From assembly GCA_035578905.1 (NCBI GenBank), contig JAQJVL010000247.1, positions 124,001-188,000 on the forward strand: DNA of 64,000 nt, in the 5' to 3' direction. Both the position numbers and the translations under genes were made by a program. Source of the DNA: Stictocephala bisonia (taxonomy: Eukaryota; Arthropoda; Insecta; Hemiptera; Membracidae). Shown piece by piece: positions 12,956-23,600 of this stretch (within the stretch, counting starts at the first letter, position 1; each line of letters begins with the position of its first letter). The notes under the pieces were generated by a model. It was not told where the DNA came from. It did no database searches and saw nothing but the letters and a program-made list of their open reading frames with translations.

Positions 12956-13813
12956 TATCTAACAAGTTGTTGTACAGTACTGCAGTGCACTTGTCTATGG
13001 AACATTGAATATTTCTTCTAAATATATGTATTCTTTAGATGATTTACACGTGAGATTTCCCCTACCACCATGATTGTAGAGGTATATTACAAAAGTGGGA
13101 AGGGAGATGGACAAAAAGTGTCACTTAAATGAACATAGAAAAGTATACAAGTATTTAAACCATACGCGTTGAAATTAAGTAAGCAACACCGGGCCAGAGA
13201 TGAAAGTTTGATGCAAGTGACTTTGTTTTCTAACGGAGGCTTTGATTTTAGTCGCTGTCTGTATACTTTTTAGTTTTGTTCTTGCATTGGTTCCTCCAAA
13301 TATATTATATTAACATTTTTGTAAGGCATTAAAATTGGATGTAGATATACAAGTAATTAAAATTTGGTACGTACAGATATTTACTTTTACGTACACTTAT
13401 GTGGTACTTTCACTATGGTGGTCCAGTATACTGTATATAGTGAACCAGTAAAATAAAAATAAAAAAATGCTATTTCAAGATCACTATGTCCTGTGTAATA
13501 CTTTTACTTTGGTAATATAAATTGGTGTACATGCTGCGTTTGTCATGTTGAAAGAAATAAATAAATTGGCCATAAGATTAACCGGCCCTCCTACGTATGT
13601 GGAATTAATCACAAACAAACTTACCTTCATGAGCTTGCTGAGTTATTTTTCAATACCTTAAATACTTATAAACTACATTACTTAGTGATTATAATTAATA
13701 AGTTCTAATACAATCAATATGTAAGCTATAACATCTAATAGGTAACTTTTTTATTTTAATTTACAAGTATTATACGTTTGAGCTGATTGTAAATACAAAA
13801 TGCGGTTGGACAG

Positions 13814-13821
13814 TTCCGAAC
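13814..13821 (+). repeat. Left 8-bp target duplication (TTCCGAAC)
   Basis: It is identical to 15205-15212 and exactly flanks the hAT-like element between them. Confidence 0.85.
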
Positions 13822-15204
13822 TAGGATGGCGATGGCAACGACACATCGATATATCGGAAATATCGATAAATATTTTTCGATATCGATATATAAGTATCGA
13901 TATCGATATTTTGGTCCGATATATCATATCACTAAATATTGACGTTATTCTCTCTCCTCAAAATCACTACGATTCGAAAAAATGCATTTAAATTGCCTCT
14001 TTTGCGTACAAAACATGCATTGAAATAATGAAGTATCTTTAGGTAGTTTTTTTACTTGCGATTAACACACTAAAATGTAGTTTATTTTAGACCAGCGGAT
14101 GGAAGTTTAGTATTTATAAGAAGCCTAATAGTATTTTCAAATCTGAAAATGAAAAATAACATTGTTATTACACTATTCTTTTATAATTAACATAATAATT
14201 AAAGGTATAATTATTCTTAATTTGATTTTTTATGAATTGAAATGAAATTCCGTTTATTTCTGTAAAAATGAATAATACAATAAAGAATACACACGAAAAA
14301 ATAATTTGAAATTTCCCCACATGGGCTACAGCCTGTGGGTGGGGAATGAGCTCTATATCAGCTAATCAATTTAACAATTGTAATTAAATTATAATAATTT
14401 GAAAAAAGATATTCAGTTTATAAGTATCTATTTAAAAAATAATAATATTTATATAATAAAAACATAGTTAAGTGTCAAAATTAAACATATGCTTTTAAGT
14501 TAGAGGAAACTATTGATTGATTGTGAAAAAATCCATCTTACAGATACTTGGATACGCAAACATACTCTACTCACACTCCATACACACTCGCATTCACTTC
14601 CATACACACACACACATACACGCCCTACATACGCACGTACACTCAATACTCGCTCACACTTTACGCCCAAAAAAGTTACGCGCGTACATACATTGATCAG
14701 CAGCCACGCAACAGGGCGATCTATTATCCGTATTGTGAAGAAAAAATGAATTAACATGATCTCTTCCCAGTTTTAACAACCAATGGTCAACAAATTTTCA
14801 TACATATTATAACTGCAAGGGTGTGGATTTTTTATATGCGGAGGTAGTTTGGAACAAACAGTGTTGACAATGTAATGTGATGAGGTTGACGTAATACTCT
14901 TTGAACAATCTAGGAGGGTGGAAACCAATATCTTTAATCTACATCTACTTGTTTAGTGTTGATAAATGTATTTCATTTTTATATTCAGTAGGCGATTATA
15001 AATGTTGACAGCAAAACATGAGTGCATTTTTTGTCATTATATAAGATTTAGTGCATAATTATTGTACAATTAATTTACAATGCGATATATCGGTTACCCT
15101 AAATATCGATATTTTTCTTCCGATATAATCGTTAGACCGATATTTGGTTTTCGATATATCGATAAATCGATTTATCGATGTGTTGAAAATATTTTCCATC
15201 CCTA
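13822..15204 (-). mobile_element. hAT-like non-autonomous element, family 1 copy A (with nested insertion)
   Basis: It begins TAGGATGGCGATGGCAACGA and ends TTTTCCATCCCTA. It is flanked by perfect 8-bp duplications TTCCGAAC, the length typical of the hAT superfamily. Both ends are rich in TATCGATA and ATATCG words. It is the reverse orientation of the copies at 24637-25303 and 47908-48620: TTTTGCGTACAAAACATGCA near 13999-14018 and the segment around GTGCATAATTATTGTAC match their complements. It is about 700 bases longer than the others. The excess (about 14237-14945) contains a CCCAC/GTGGG hairpin at 14310-14345 and a CA-rich stretch at 14570-14640, and looks like an insertion, possibly a minus-strand LINE tail. 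No transposase is visible. Confidence 0.85.
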
Positions 15205-15212
15205 TTCCGAAC
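15205..15212 (+). repeat. Right 8-bp target duplication (TTCCGAAC)
   Basis: It matches 13814-13821 exactly. Confidence 0.85.
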
Positions 15213-15403
15213 TCAAGTTAGGAGTAAAATCGCCCAAAGTAGGCAGTTAATCTTGTGCTAATTCGTCGCCCCCTCCAAGCCGAATCTCCGGAGTTATTTA
15301 AACTCACCCAAGAGTTATTTCTCCCTATCAGAGTCGTTTCAGTTCATCGTTAGTGAATTCTCATGGAAGTGTTACCTTTTAGAAGGCCCACTTTACAAGT
15401 GTT

Positions 15404-15560
15404 CCTTTGTGAATCACTCTGGTCTTTAGGAAGGTAAAAGTTGCTTAGTGAAATTGATTATTTTTGTACGTCGTGTATTTTCTGCGTATATTTTAGTAAA
15501 TTTGTGATTTGTGACGTTTTTCTGTTTTGTATTTCTACCAACACCAACAGCTGATTAGGA
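15404..15560 (+). repeat. Degenerate retroelement tail, copy of the 61.0 kb tail
   Basis: TTGTGAATCACTCTGGTC, AGGAAGGT, GTGAAATTGATT, then TTTGTGATTTGTGACGTTTT and CTACCAACACCAAC run parallel to 61000-61160. The hairpin present in the 61.0 kb copy (GGTGAAC/GTTCACC) is broken by substitutions here. Confidence 0.6.
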
Positions 15561-15879
15561 AACGATATTATTGACACAATAAATATACAAATTTGTAAAG
15601 AAATTATTTACTTTCTACGCTTACTGAGTTTGAAACAATGTTCTGAATTACATAAGAGGCATACACGTCGTGAAGGGTTTAGAGATCGTCTGTTTGAGAA
15701 GGTTTAGAGACACGTGTGGTCGAAAGGTTCATAGATCTGGTGCTAGATATCGCTCATTTTATTAAAGTTCAGGGTTTAAAATAATGTTATATATAATGAA
15801 TACAGACTCATTCATAATATGGTGTAAGCGAGGGATTTTCGTAGCCTTAACATGCCAGTTGAACATTGTTTGAACATTG

Positions 15880-16010
15880 CTCTTGCTAGCCTACTGATTA
15901 GCACGTCTGTTTCATATGCTGATGGTCACGGGTTCAAATCCCGGGAGGTCCACTTAAAGTTTGCGACAGGGCTTTGGAACGTTGTCCCTCAACAAAAGTT
16001 TGAATATCAT
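15880..16010 (+). mobile_element. tRNA-derived SINE, family 2 copy
   Basis: It has an A-box-like CTAGCCTACTGATTAGCACG and a perfect B box GGTTCAAATCC (15929-15939). The body GGAGGTCCACTT, then GGCTTTGGAACGTTGTCCC, is shared with 46300-46445 and, on the other strand, 56960-57048. The acceptor ends do not pair, so it is not a tRNA gene. A short open frame here is accidental. Confidence 0.75.
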
Positions 16011-16559
16011 GTTCAAAATGCCACTAGCTTAGAAAGTAAACAAATTAGAAAATGTTTTATTAATTCATAAATTTCATGAATTAAGAATAATAAATTTAAC
16101 ATTTTCATTCTTTTTACGGATACAAGTTAATAAACTTTTCTCAAGGTAAACGTACTAAATACGAATGCGTACAGGGACGTAATTTAAATATTTATTAAAC
16201 TTAAAATGTAATCAAGATTAAAAAATTGTTGACGCACTATCATAGTTTTAAATCCCGCTAAATTTCCCCCAAAAGTAAGTTCAATCTTCATTCGTCAGCT
16301 GTGACAATTATGGCGGATTTCGTGGCTGTTAACAAATGAACAGCACCAAGTTTCAATGCAAATCCGGCTTGATAAATCCAAAACATGGCCTGCCGTGAGA
16401 ATGGTGCCTCCTGTTGCTGCAGGATTACGGTTTCTCTTGTATTTCATGAATATACAATTCGGTATACATATTTACTCTTCATGGATAGATGTTAAATAAA
16501 TGCTCGTAAATTAGGGGCTAAAAACCAAAAACTAATTTCAAAAGTACGTTGTTTCTGAT

Positions 16560-18146
16560 TTATTTAGTTAAATTATCTCTAGCTCTCAACCAAAAAGTTA
16601 TCGACCGGTCTCAATAAATACTTTGATTGGGAAATTATTAGAGGTCTTAATTTATGAGCAGTTAAGTAGCTTTTTTGAAATAAACAATTTTCTTACCCCT
16701 GACCAATATAGTTTTGGAAAGAAGACATCTGATGCAATGGGTATTTTGGTTAGGAAAGCTTTATCAGCCTTTGAAAAGAAGGTATTCGCTCACATTATGT
16801 GATTTGAGTCGAGCTTTTGAATGCGTAAGTCACGACAAATTACTTTATATGTTGAATTACTACGGTATATCTAGTATTCAGCTTCAGTGTTTTAAATTCT
16901 ATCTTGAAAACCGCCGGGAATAGGTATTTCTGAATGAACTGTGGTCTGTAGCAGTTAAGGTGGAATGTGGGGTGCCTCAGGGTTTAGTATTGGGACCACT
17001 TCTTTTTTTAATACGTATAAACGACTTACGCAATTTAGTAAAATCCAAATCACTGCTTTATGCTGTTGATAAACAATGTTTTTTGTTAACATTAAAATCA
17101 GCCTCCGATTGGTTCTTGACAAACGGGTTTCATTTAAACGATGAGAAAACTAAATCTATTATTTTTCCATTAGCTTAAGAGCAATGGATAATGAGATTTG
17201 TACATTAAGTAGAATTGAAACTGTCACTAGTGCTAAGTTTTTAGGAGTTTATTTCGATAGCCACTTAACATGAGGGCCTCACATAGATCCAAGAAGTTAT
17301 CAAGCACTTATTTTTAATAAGGCGCCTCACCTTATGTGTTAGCAGTAGCTACATGTTATTGGCATACTACGCCTACTTCCAATCGATTATGAGGTACGGA
17401 CTTATTCTTTGGGGTAATTGTAGCAGAGCTAATGAAATACTCATCCTTCAAAAAAAGGCATTCTGAATCATGACAAAATCAAATAGTGTAGAGAACTGTA
17501 AGCCTCTTTTCATAAGCACTGGGATTCAGGCGGTTTTAAATTTATACTTGTATGACATAATGCAATACATTCTAAATCATCCAGAGTTTTTACATTTCAA
17601 CGAAACTTGTAAATATGAAATCCGTAACAACAACAAGGCTGTAATTGGTTTCCACAGACTGTCAGAGCTTATCCAGCTGTATTGTAATAAGAATTAAAAT
17701 CTATAATGAACTTGTCACTTTAGTTAAAAAATATCAACTCAATGCTTTCTTGAAAAATATTTATTGCTGGCTACTCATAAATAAATTTGATTCAATTGGC
17801 GTATTTTTTAGTTTTGATTCTGTTGAATGTTAAGTACTATACATACACTAGCTCATGCTTACTCCAAATAACAGAGGTGCTTAATGAAAATGTACTGAGG
17901 CCCCCTTCCCCTGGGTAACCTGAAGGGTAATCGAAACAAAAGATAAACATTGTAAAAAGTTAGTTTCCCACATTTAACTATGTTTTAAAGATATTTTGCT
18001 AGCCCTATTTCATAGTTTAATATGTTATGTATTTATTTTATGTTAGGTTTAATTATATTCAGAACGACTTGGCAATATATAGCTGAAATTATGGCTTTGT
18101 CAACGCTGTAAAGTTTGATGGCAATAAAGGATTATTATTATTATTT
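16560..18146 (+). pseudogene. Decayed non-LTR retrotransposon (reverse transcriptase, 3' half)
   Basis: Scattered frames across 16580-17700 rebuild a LINE reverse transcriptase broken by stops and frameshifts. The recognisable motifs are YRPVS (near 16600), LTPDQYSFGK (near 16695), DLSRAFECVSHDKLL (16800-16845) containing the first catalytic Asp, GVPQGLVLGPLLF (16966-17004), LGVYFDSHL (near 17245), YGLILWGN (near 17398) and LQKKAF. The YADD-type box near 17060 is altered to YAVD, losing one catalytic Asp. Upstream endonuclease and ORF1 are absent, as expected of a 5'-truncated copy. The 3' end AATAAAGGATTATTATTATT at 18124-18143 looks like a LINE tail with a short tandem ATT. It is too diverged from the intact element at 19.3 kb to be the same family, and a CR1/Jockey-type clade is likely. 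Confidence 0.85.
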
Positions 18147-18329
18147 TCAAGTTTTTACGTAAATAAACCTATCTACAGTGTTTTACGTAATGTTGTGGGA
18201 AACGCTATTATCTACGTTCAGGCATTCTTCTTTAGACAGTCAGTTTATTGAGAACCTAGTTAACTACCCGTAAACAACATAGAATCCCTGGCTTTCTTAT
18301 ACCCAAGAGAAAGAAGCCTTTATCACTAG

Positions 18330-18965
18330 CCTTTCTGGAACAACGTGAACGCTCGGTCACTAGTCCTCCTATATCAGCGAGAAAGTTCGATTACTAGTCT
18401 TTCTGGATTCACGTGAACGTTCGGTCACTAGTCCTCCTATACCCACGACATAGTTGGATCATTAGCCTTTCTGGATCCACGTGAACGTTCGGTCACTAGT
18501 CCTCCTATACCCACGACAAAGTTCGATCACAAGTCTATCTGGATCCACGAGAACGTTCAGTCACTAGTCCTCCTATACCCACGACAAAGTTCGATCACAA
18601 GTCTATCTGGATCCACGAGAACGTTCGGTCACTGGTCCTCCTATACCCACGACAAAGTTCGATCACTAGCCTTTCTGGATCCACGAGAACGTTCGGTCAC
18701 TGGTCCTCCTATACCCACGACAAACTTCAATCACTAGTCTTTCTGGGTCCACGAGAACGTTCGGTCACTGGTCCTCCTATACCCACGACAAAGTTCGATC
18801 ACTAGTCTTTCTGGATCCACGAGAACGTTCGGTCACTGATCCTCCTATACCCACGACAAAGTTCGATCACTAGCCTTTCTGGATCCACGTGAACGTTCAG
18901 TCACTAGTCCTCCTATACCCACGACAAAGTTCGATCATTAGCCTTTCATATCTATGAGAAAGTTT
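18330..18965 (+). repeat. 68-bp tandem minisatellite, about 9 copies
   Basis: Units start with GTTCGGTCACTAGTCCTCCT, then ATACCCACGACAAAGTTCG, then ATCACTAGCCTTTCTGGATC. Starts at 18351, 18419 and 18487 confirm the 68-base period. Each unit is an approximate dimer of GTTCG(G/A)TCACTAG half-units of about 34 bases. The array fades into unique DNA after 18965. Confidence 0.9.
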
Positions 18966-19330
18966 AGCGTTCGGTCAAAAACATTTAAATGTATAATTCA
19001 CCTTTTCCGTCTGTGAGAGGAGGAATAATTAACTGTATTATCACACTATGAAAAAGTATTAATCTGGTAATATGATTTGGAACATATATAATCATTTAAT
19101 TTTGTTTGGTAACGTAAAAATCAGCTAATATTTTTGCTTCACTTGAGTTCAATATCTGCTTTCTCAAATTATGTATTCCCTTTTATGTATTCCTAGTTAC
19201 ATAGAGGCTTCTTCGATAACATTCTAAACTTACAAGGGGTCATGTTTATTATTATTATTATTTTTTACAGAGCAAAACTACTGAAATGTAGTATTAAAAT
19301 TTCCCACTGCTTTCTTACTGAAGATGCTGA

Positions 19331-19779
19331 TTATATTTATTTATTTATTTGACATCCAACGGTAACAACCAATTTCATACAATAATATAACAATAACAAT
19401 GGCAGCTCACACCATGACACAAATTAATAATAATCCTATCTATTATATTCATGACTTGAACACAAATAACAATTAAATAACAAGAATAATACAAATTAAT
19501 TAATAGAAAATGAAAACGGAAAACCATAGACAATAAACATACAACAAGGTCATAATCATAATAACAATGCAAAAAATAGTAAATTCAAATCATTAGACAA
19601 GTAACAAAGCAATAACAAAATAATAAATTACTACAGACCAATAAGCGGCAACGTGCATGACAGTAAATAACCTAACAAAAACAAAACTGAACAGTAAATA
19701 AAACAAAAACCTAACAGTAAATAAATTAACAATAATAACAACAACAAGATAACGAGTATCAAAATTACAATAAACACCA
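19331..19779 (-). other. 3' UTR of the CR1-like LINE
   Basis: This is A/T-rich sequence after the ORF2 stop on the minus strand, ending in repeated AAATA units. The open frames within it are low-complexity and unsupported. Confidence 0.7.
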
Positions 19780-22632
19780 TCACTGAGTGTTCTGAGCGGC
19801 AATCACAGTTGCACTAATCAAGTTCACCTTCCTCTTGAAAGAAGTTAGAGACTCCGAAAAAAAGTCTATACTTGATGACACAATACTTCCAGTCCTCTGT
19901 AGTCTTGCCAAGCCACAATGATAAGCATAGCTGGTAGGCAGATAACCACGGCCAAAAATCGTCATAGATCTGGTATTTCTTGGAATGCGTATATCTATCA
20001 TCTGCAAGAGCCCCGGACAGTCAACCAAACCATTGACCAGCTTGAAAAGAAACACCAGGTCACTGACCATTCGACGTCGCTGAAGGGGATACAGACAGAA
20101 AAGTTGTTCAAGTTCTTCAATGGGAGTTCCAAGATAAGTATGACCAAGGCGGGTGCCCAATATTCGCATGAAACGGACCTGGGCCCTGTTGAGCAAGTCC
20201 ACATGACCAAGTTGATAAGGCGACCAAATGACGGAGCCATACTCCAACACCGGACGAACAATCATCTTATATAATATTACAAGCGATTGAGGTGAACGAA
20301 AGTGTCTAGTTGTTCTGTTAATAAAACCAATAAGGGAGTTTGCTCTTGAAGTTACATCCAAGACATGCAATACAGGATTTAGAGTTGAAGTAAATGAAAC
20401 TCCCAAGTCCCTTACGTTGTTCACTCTTTTTAGACTAGTGCCACCAACTTGGTAGTCATGAGTAAAAGTAATTGCCAAGCGAGAAAAAGAAACAACTTGA
20501 CACTTAGCGACATTCAGCTCCATTCCATTCTCCACACACCAAGAAACGATGTTGGAAAGCGATTGCTGTAGGTTCTCCTGGTCAGATGATGAACGAACTC
20601 TGGTAAAAATCTTAAGGTCATCAGCAAATAATAGGTAAGCCACTGATAGAACAAAGTTGATGTCATTAATAAACATATTAAACAGAAGCGGTCCTAAGTG
20701 AGAGCCTTGAGGCACACCAGAAAAAACATCGAAAGGAGTTGAAGTGACCCCTTCACATTTAACATATAATTTACGGCCTCTAAGGTAGCTGTCCAACCAC
20801 TGAAGCAGACGACCCGTAACACCATAACCAGCGAGCTTGGCAATCAATAACCCATGATGGACCTTGTCAAAAGCTTTAGAAAAGTCAAGATAGATGCAGT
20901 CAACCTGGCAAGAGTTGACAAAAGCTGAGGTGACAAATTCTTGAAATTCCATGAGGTTGGTGATTGTTGACCGACCATGAAGAAAGCCATGTTGCTTTTC
21001 AGAGATAAATGTTTTCAAATAAAAATACAGGTGGTCTAAGACAATGCTTTCAAAAACCTTTGCAAGAGAGGACTGTATTACTATTGGTCTATAGTTCTTA
21101 ATACTACACCGATCACCAGATTTATAGATGGGCACAGCATATCCACGCTTGAGGCTAGAAGGGAAAATTCCTGACGATAGTAGGGCATTAAAGAGTATGG
21201 CCAAGTGGACAGCAAGTACTGGCGCACAAAATTTAAGAACACAAGGTGGAATATTGTCAGGGCCCGCACTCTTAGTTGGATCAAGAGCTTCAAGCCTGGA
21301 CTGAACATCAGTTGCCGAGACCACAATTTGAGATAGGGAGTTACTGCAGCCAAAATCAAAAGTAGGCACTGGAAGATCCGCCCGGCAGAACACAGAAGAG
21401 AAGTGGCGTGCAAATAATTCACATTTGTTAAAGGAGTCATGAGCCTCAGAATCATCCAGTGTCAACCTAGGTGGCATAGACGAGGTATTCTTCAGATTGT
21501 CCACATGTGTCCAGAAGCATTTAATATTTGTACGAATACTGTCTTCAACCTTATTTATGTAATTATTATAGCATTGAGATAACAATGTTTTACAGTCACG
21601 TCTCAAACTACAAAAACGTTCCAGTTCATAAATAGAACCAGTTGTTTTAAATTTCCTATGGGCAATCTTTTTCTTGATAACTAGGTTCCTTAACTCAGTT
21701 GAAAACCACTTTGGAAATTTTGATTTGGTGATCCTTCTTATAGGTGTGTTTTGGTGGATTAATGAAGAAAGATTATCAACAAAATTAGTAAAAGACGTAT
21801 CAACATCACTAATATCCTCAGCAGTAGGGTAACTCATTCTTTGCAGTTGATAAAGAATCTGATCCATATTACAGTTCCGAAAATCCGGAATGCATTTAGT
21901 ACCATAGCAATGTGTAAAATTGCGAACTGTGATAGATATATCAAGAGCTGGGTGATGCCTATCTTCAGGGACGAGCACATCAATAGCAGGCATAACAATC
22001 GTTTCAGAAATCGAGGAGAACACAAGATCCAGGGATACACCTCTATAGTTTGTAACATAATTGACCTGCTTGAGGTCATGGACTGCTACAAGATCCATCA
22101 TATAGCGAGATGATTCGTCACAATCAACGTATCGAGCAGACCAATCGGTTTGGGGCAAATTAAAATCCCCCATCAGCAGAACCCTATCAATTTCACCACT
22201 GAGACCAATTACCTCATCAGCCGCTTGACAAAGGTTGTGGTAAGCCGAAGAGTGTTGATTGGGAGGTATGTAAGCACATCCAATCACTAGGTGGGCCGAT
22301 GACATAGTACAATTTACGAATACACTTTCAGTATTATTAATAGAAGGTGATATGGGGCAACAAGGCAGTGAGTTGTTAACAGCAATAAGACATCCACCAC
22401 CACTTACTTTATTACTTGTTTGTACAGTGCGATCGCATCTAAAAACATTATAGTTATCAAAACCCAACTCGGCAACATGGATATCAGGACTCAAGTTTGT
22501 TTCAACTAATGCAATTACATCATAGGACACCGTAAGAAGTTCTTGAGCCAATTCAGTTAGTTTACTTTTAAGACCATTTACATTCTGATAATAGCAATGT
22601 AAAACTAAGTCATTACCGTTGGAACTTATGCG
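19780..22632 (-). CDS. LINE ORF2: AP-type endonuclease and reverse transcriptase, read by probable -1 frameshift
   Basis: This polyprotein nicks target DNA and primes cDNA synthesis on it. Numbering from the slip site gives 950 codons. An endonuclease-fold domain comes first (QNVNGLKSKL at about 16-25, LVETNL at about 42-47, GDFN at 155-158, LDLVFS at about 201-206, HHPALD at about 226-231). The reverse transcriptase follows (SAGPDNIPP near 455, NYRPI near 514, the first catalytic Asp in YLDFSKAFD near 583, GVPQGSHLGP near 639-648, FADD at 669-672), then the usual thumb and C-terminal region (VLEYGSVIW). All catalytic motifs are intact. No ATG occurs in this frame before about codon 110. The frame reaches back through the ORF1 stop in the -1 register to an A_AAA_AAC heptamer at 22632-22638, so I place the first ORF2 codon (CGC) at 22632-22630. 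Starting internally would delete the conserved first endonuclease strand. Confidence 0.9.
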   Translation of the reverse strand, partial: RISSNGNDLVLHCYYQNVNGLKSKLTELAQELLTVSYDVIALVETNLSPDIHVAELGFDNYNVFRCDRTVQTSNKVSGGGCLIAVNNSLPCCPISPSINNTESVFVNCTMSSAHLVIGCAYIPPNQHSSAYHNLCQAADEVIGLSGEIDRVLLMGDFNLPQTDWSARYVDCDESSRYMMDLVAVHDLKQVNYVTNYRGVSLDLVFSSISETIVMPAIDVLVPEDRHHPALDISITVRNFTHCYGTKCIPDFRNCNMDQILYQLQRMSYPTAEDISDVDTSFTNFVDNLSSLIHQNTPIRRITKSKFPKWFSTELRNLVIKKKIAHRKFKTTGSIYELERFCSLRRDCKTLLSQCYNNYINKVEDSIRTNIKCFWTHVDNLKNTSSMPPRLTLDDSEAHDSFNKCELFARHFSSVFCRADLPVPTFDFGCSNSLSQIVVSATDVQSRLEALDPTKSAGPDNIPPCVLKFCAPVLAVHLAILFNALLSSGIFPSSLKRGYAVPIYKSGDRCSIKNYRPIVIQSSLAKVFESIVLDHLYFYLKTFISEKQHGFLHGRSTITNLMEFQEFVTSAFVNSCQVDCIYLDFSKAFDKVHHGLLIAKLAGYGVTGRLLQWLDSYLRGRKLYVKCEGVTSTPFDVFSGVPQGSHLGPLLFNMFINDINFVLSVAYLLFADDLKIFTRVRSSSDQENLQQSLSNIVSWCVENGMELNVAKCQVVSFSRLAITFTHDYQVGGTSLKRVNNVRDLGVSFTSTLNPVLHVLDVTSRANSLIGFINRTTRHFRSPQSLVILYKMIVRPVLEYGSVIWSPYQLGHVDLLNRAQVRFMRILGTRLGHTYLGTPIEELEQLFCLYPLQRRRMVSDLVFLFKLVNGLVDCPGLLQMIDIRIPRNTRSMTIFGRGYLPTSYAYHCGLARLQRTGSIVSSSIDFFSESLTSFKRKVNLISATVIAAQNTQ

Positions 22633-23528
22633 TTTTTTGGAGCTTTTACAATATGAGGAGTATTATTGATGTATTTAATTGTGAGATCCTTCTCCCCTAG
22701 AGAAGTTCTATTTTTCAACTCATCCCTTAATGAGTTTAAATATTTAATCTCTTGAGGGGTTCTATCTCTAGATGCCCTGATGGTTGAGAAGCATGGGTCA
22801 ATCTGGGTAGCAGATTCAACAGAAAAATTATTAATAAATGTTAAAGCATCAGAGTCCTTATTGAAGATTATTTTCAAAGGTTTGATCTTGTTATCATGCT
22901 TTTTCCCAACCCGTATAAGCTTAATCGTTCTACAGTCAGCATCAGGGAGAAAGTTACCAACCAATTTCTCAACTAAATTCAAATCATGTTTCTTTTTTAA
23001 GTTGACATTCTTATCCGTAGACTCTATGAGATTAAATATCATTATATTCCTAGAGCGACGTACACGGTCATTCATCTCAGCAATTATGGATTCGGAGTTA
23101 CAAGGTTCACCAGCTGTGCTGGTGCTCAGTAAACGCTTTTCAACATCACAAATCCTCGATTCATTGTTACTAACTCGCTTCTCGAGGGTTAGCAAGTTCT
23201 TGCCAATAGTATCAACCTCAACTAATAAGTTGTCTACCTTCGAGGGAAGAGATATCAGAGAGTCAACTTTAACAGAAAGATCAGTAATTTTATCTGTAAG
23301 AATAGTAAGCTGGTTGACCAACGAGTTCAGAGGCTGACTTCCAGTGTCGAGACAATCTGTTCTTGAACAATACCACTTAGATTTGTTACTGCCACTAATA
23401 CGATGATAATCTGTTTTAGACATTTTCAAACACTCACGATGGAACCATCGCTCACATGATCCATCACAGAAGACTCCATCCTCCGAATCCAAAACCTCTC
23501 TTACACAAATCGGACAGGAATGCCCCAT
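22626..23528 (-). CDS. LINE ORF1: PHD finger, coiled coil, RRM-like nucleic-acid-binding protein
   Basis: The ORF is 300 codons from the first in-frame ATG (23528). An eight-codon extension upstream starts right after a TGA and has no ATG. A C4HC3 PHD finger is visible with Cys5, Cys8, Cys21, Cys25, His30, Cys33, Cys54 and Cys59, including the typical WFHREC and KWYC segments. Residues about 70-136 form a heptad-rich coiled coil, which usually trimerises LINE ORF1 proteins. Residues about 160-237 (SRNIMIFNLIES to LKIIFNKDSDALTFI) look like the RRM-type domain of LINE ORF1. Basic residues are frequent after 170. The product is expected to package the element's RNA, and the PHD finger may read histone tails, though that is inference. 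The frame ends in codons CCA AAA AAC GCA TAA, which carry the slippery heptamer. Confidence 0.9.
   Translation of the reverse strand: MGHSCPICVREVLDSEDGVFCDGSCERWFHRECLKMSKTDYHRISGSNKSKWYCSRTDCLDTGSQPLNSLVNQLTILTDKITDLSVKVDSLISLPSKVDNLLVEVDTIGKNLLTLEKRVSNNESRICDVEKRLLSTSTAGEPCNSESIIAEMNDRVRRSRNIMIFNLIESTDKNVNLKKKHDLNLVEKLVGNFLPDADCRTIKLIRVGKKHDNKIKPLKIIFNKDSDALTFINNFSVESATQIDPCFSTIRASRDRTPQEIKYLNSLRDELKNRTSLGEKDLTIKYINNTPHIVKAPKNA
22632..22638 (-). promoter_or_regulatory. Candidate -1 ribosomal frameshift heptamer A_AAA_AAC
   Basis: Read on the minus strand, the ORF1 codons are CCA AAA AAC GCA TAA, giving A_AAA_AAC in the correct phase. A -1 slip makes the next codon CGC, which is exactly the ORF2 frame. 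That frame then has no stop for 950 codons and no early ATG. The same heptamer is a known -1 site in retroviruses such as MMTV. I do not see a clear stimulatory hairpin just downstream, but the ORF1 stop is only one codon away. Confidence 0.6.
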
Positions 23529-23600
23529 ATTGAAGTTACAAAAAGTATCCACTCACAATAGCTAATCAACAACAAACCAGTAGTAAGATGCTGTAACCGC

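Larger units (their letters stand above)
19331..23600 (-). mobile_element. CR1-like non-LTR retrotransposon with two intact ORFs
   Basis: The order on the minus strand is 5' region, ORF1 (PHD finger), ORF2 (endonuclease and reverse transcriptase), a 3' UTR of about 450 bases, and a TAAA-type tail at 19331-19350 (plus-strand TTTATTTATTTATTT). Both ORFs lack stops, so insertion was probably recent. PHD fingers in ORF1 are known from CR1-like non-LTR elements (CR1/L2/Crack/Daphne group), and the RT lacks RNase H and a C-terminal zinc knuckle, which fits. The 5' limit is unknown: the 5' UTR may continue to about 24.4 kb, and I could not find a target duplication. Confidence 0.9.

Noticed and set aside
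14513..14757. Overlapping frames on both strands at the CA-rich tract
   Set aside because: They are low-complexity translation of a CA-rich repeat within the insertion in hAT copy A.
15929..15960. Functional tRNA gene
   Set aside because: The A and B boxes are present, but acceptor and anticodon arms do not fold and the same body recurs at 46.3 and 57.0 kb, so it is a SINE.
19918..20274. Plus-strand open frame inside the LINE
   Set aside because: It is antisense to the intact reverse transcriptase frame. Similar shadows at 21841-22113 and 22780-23337 are rejected for the same reason.
22549..22551. Start of ORF2 at this codon
   Set aside because: It is TTG, not ATG, and lies inside the conserved first endonuclease strand, so it is not a believable start.
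23529..23552. Upstream extension of ORF1 by eight codons
   Set aside because: It begins at GTG immediately after a TGA. The first ATG is at 23528, just before the PHD finger.
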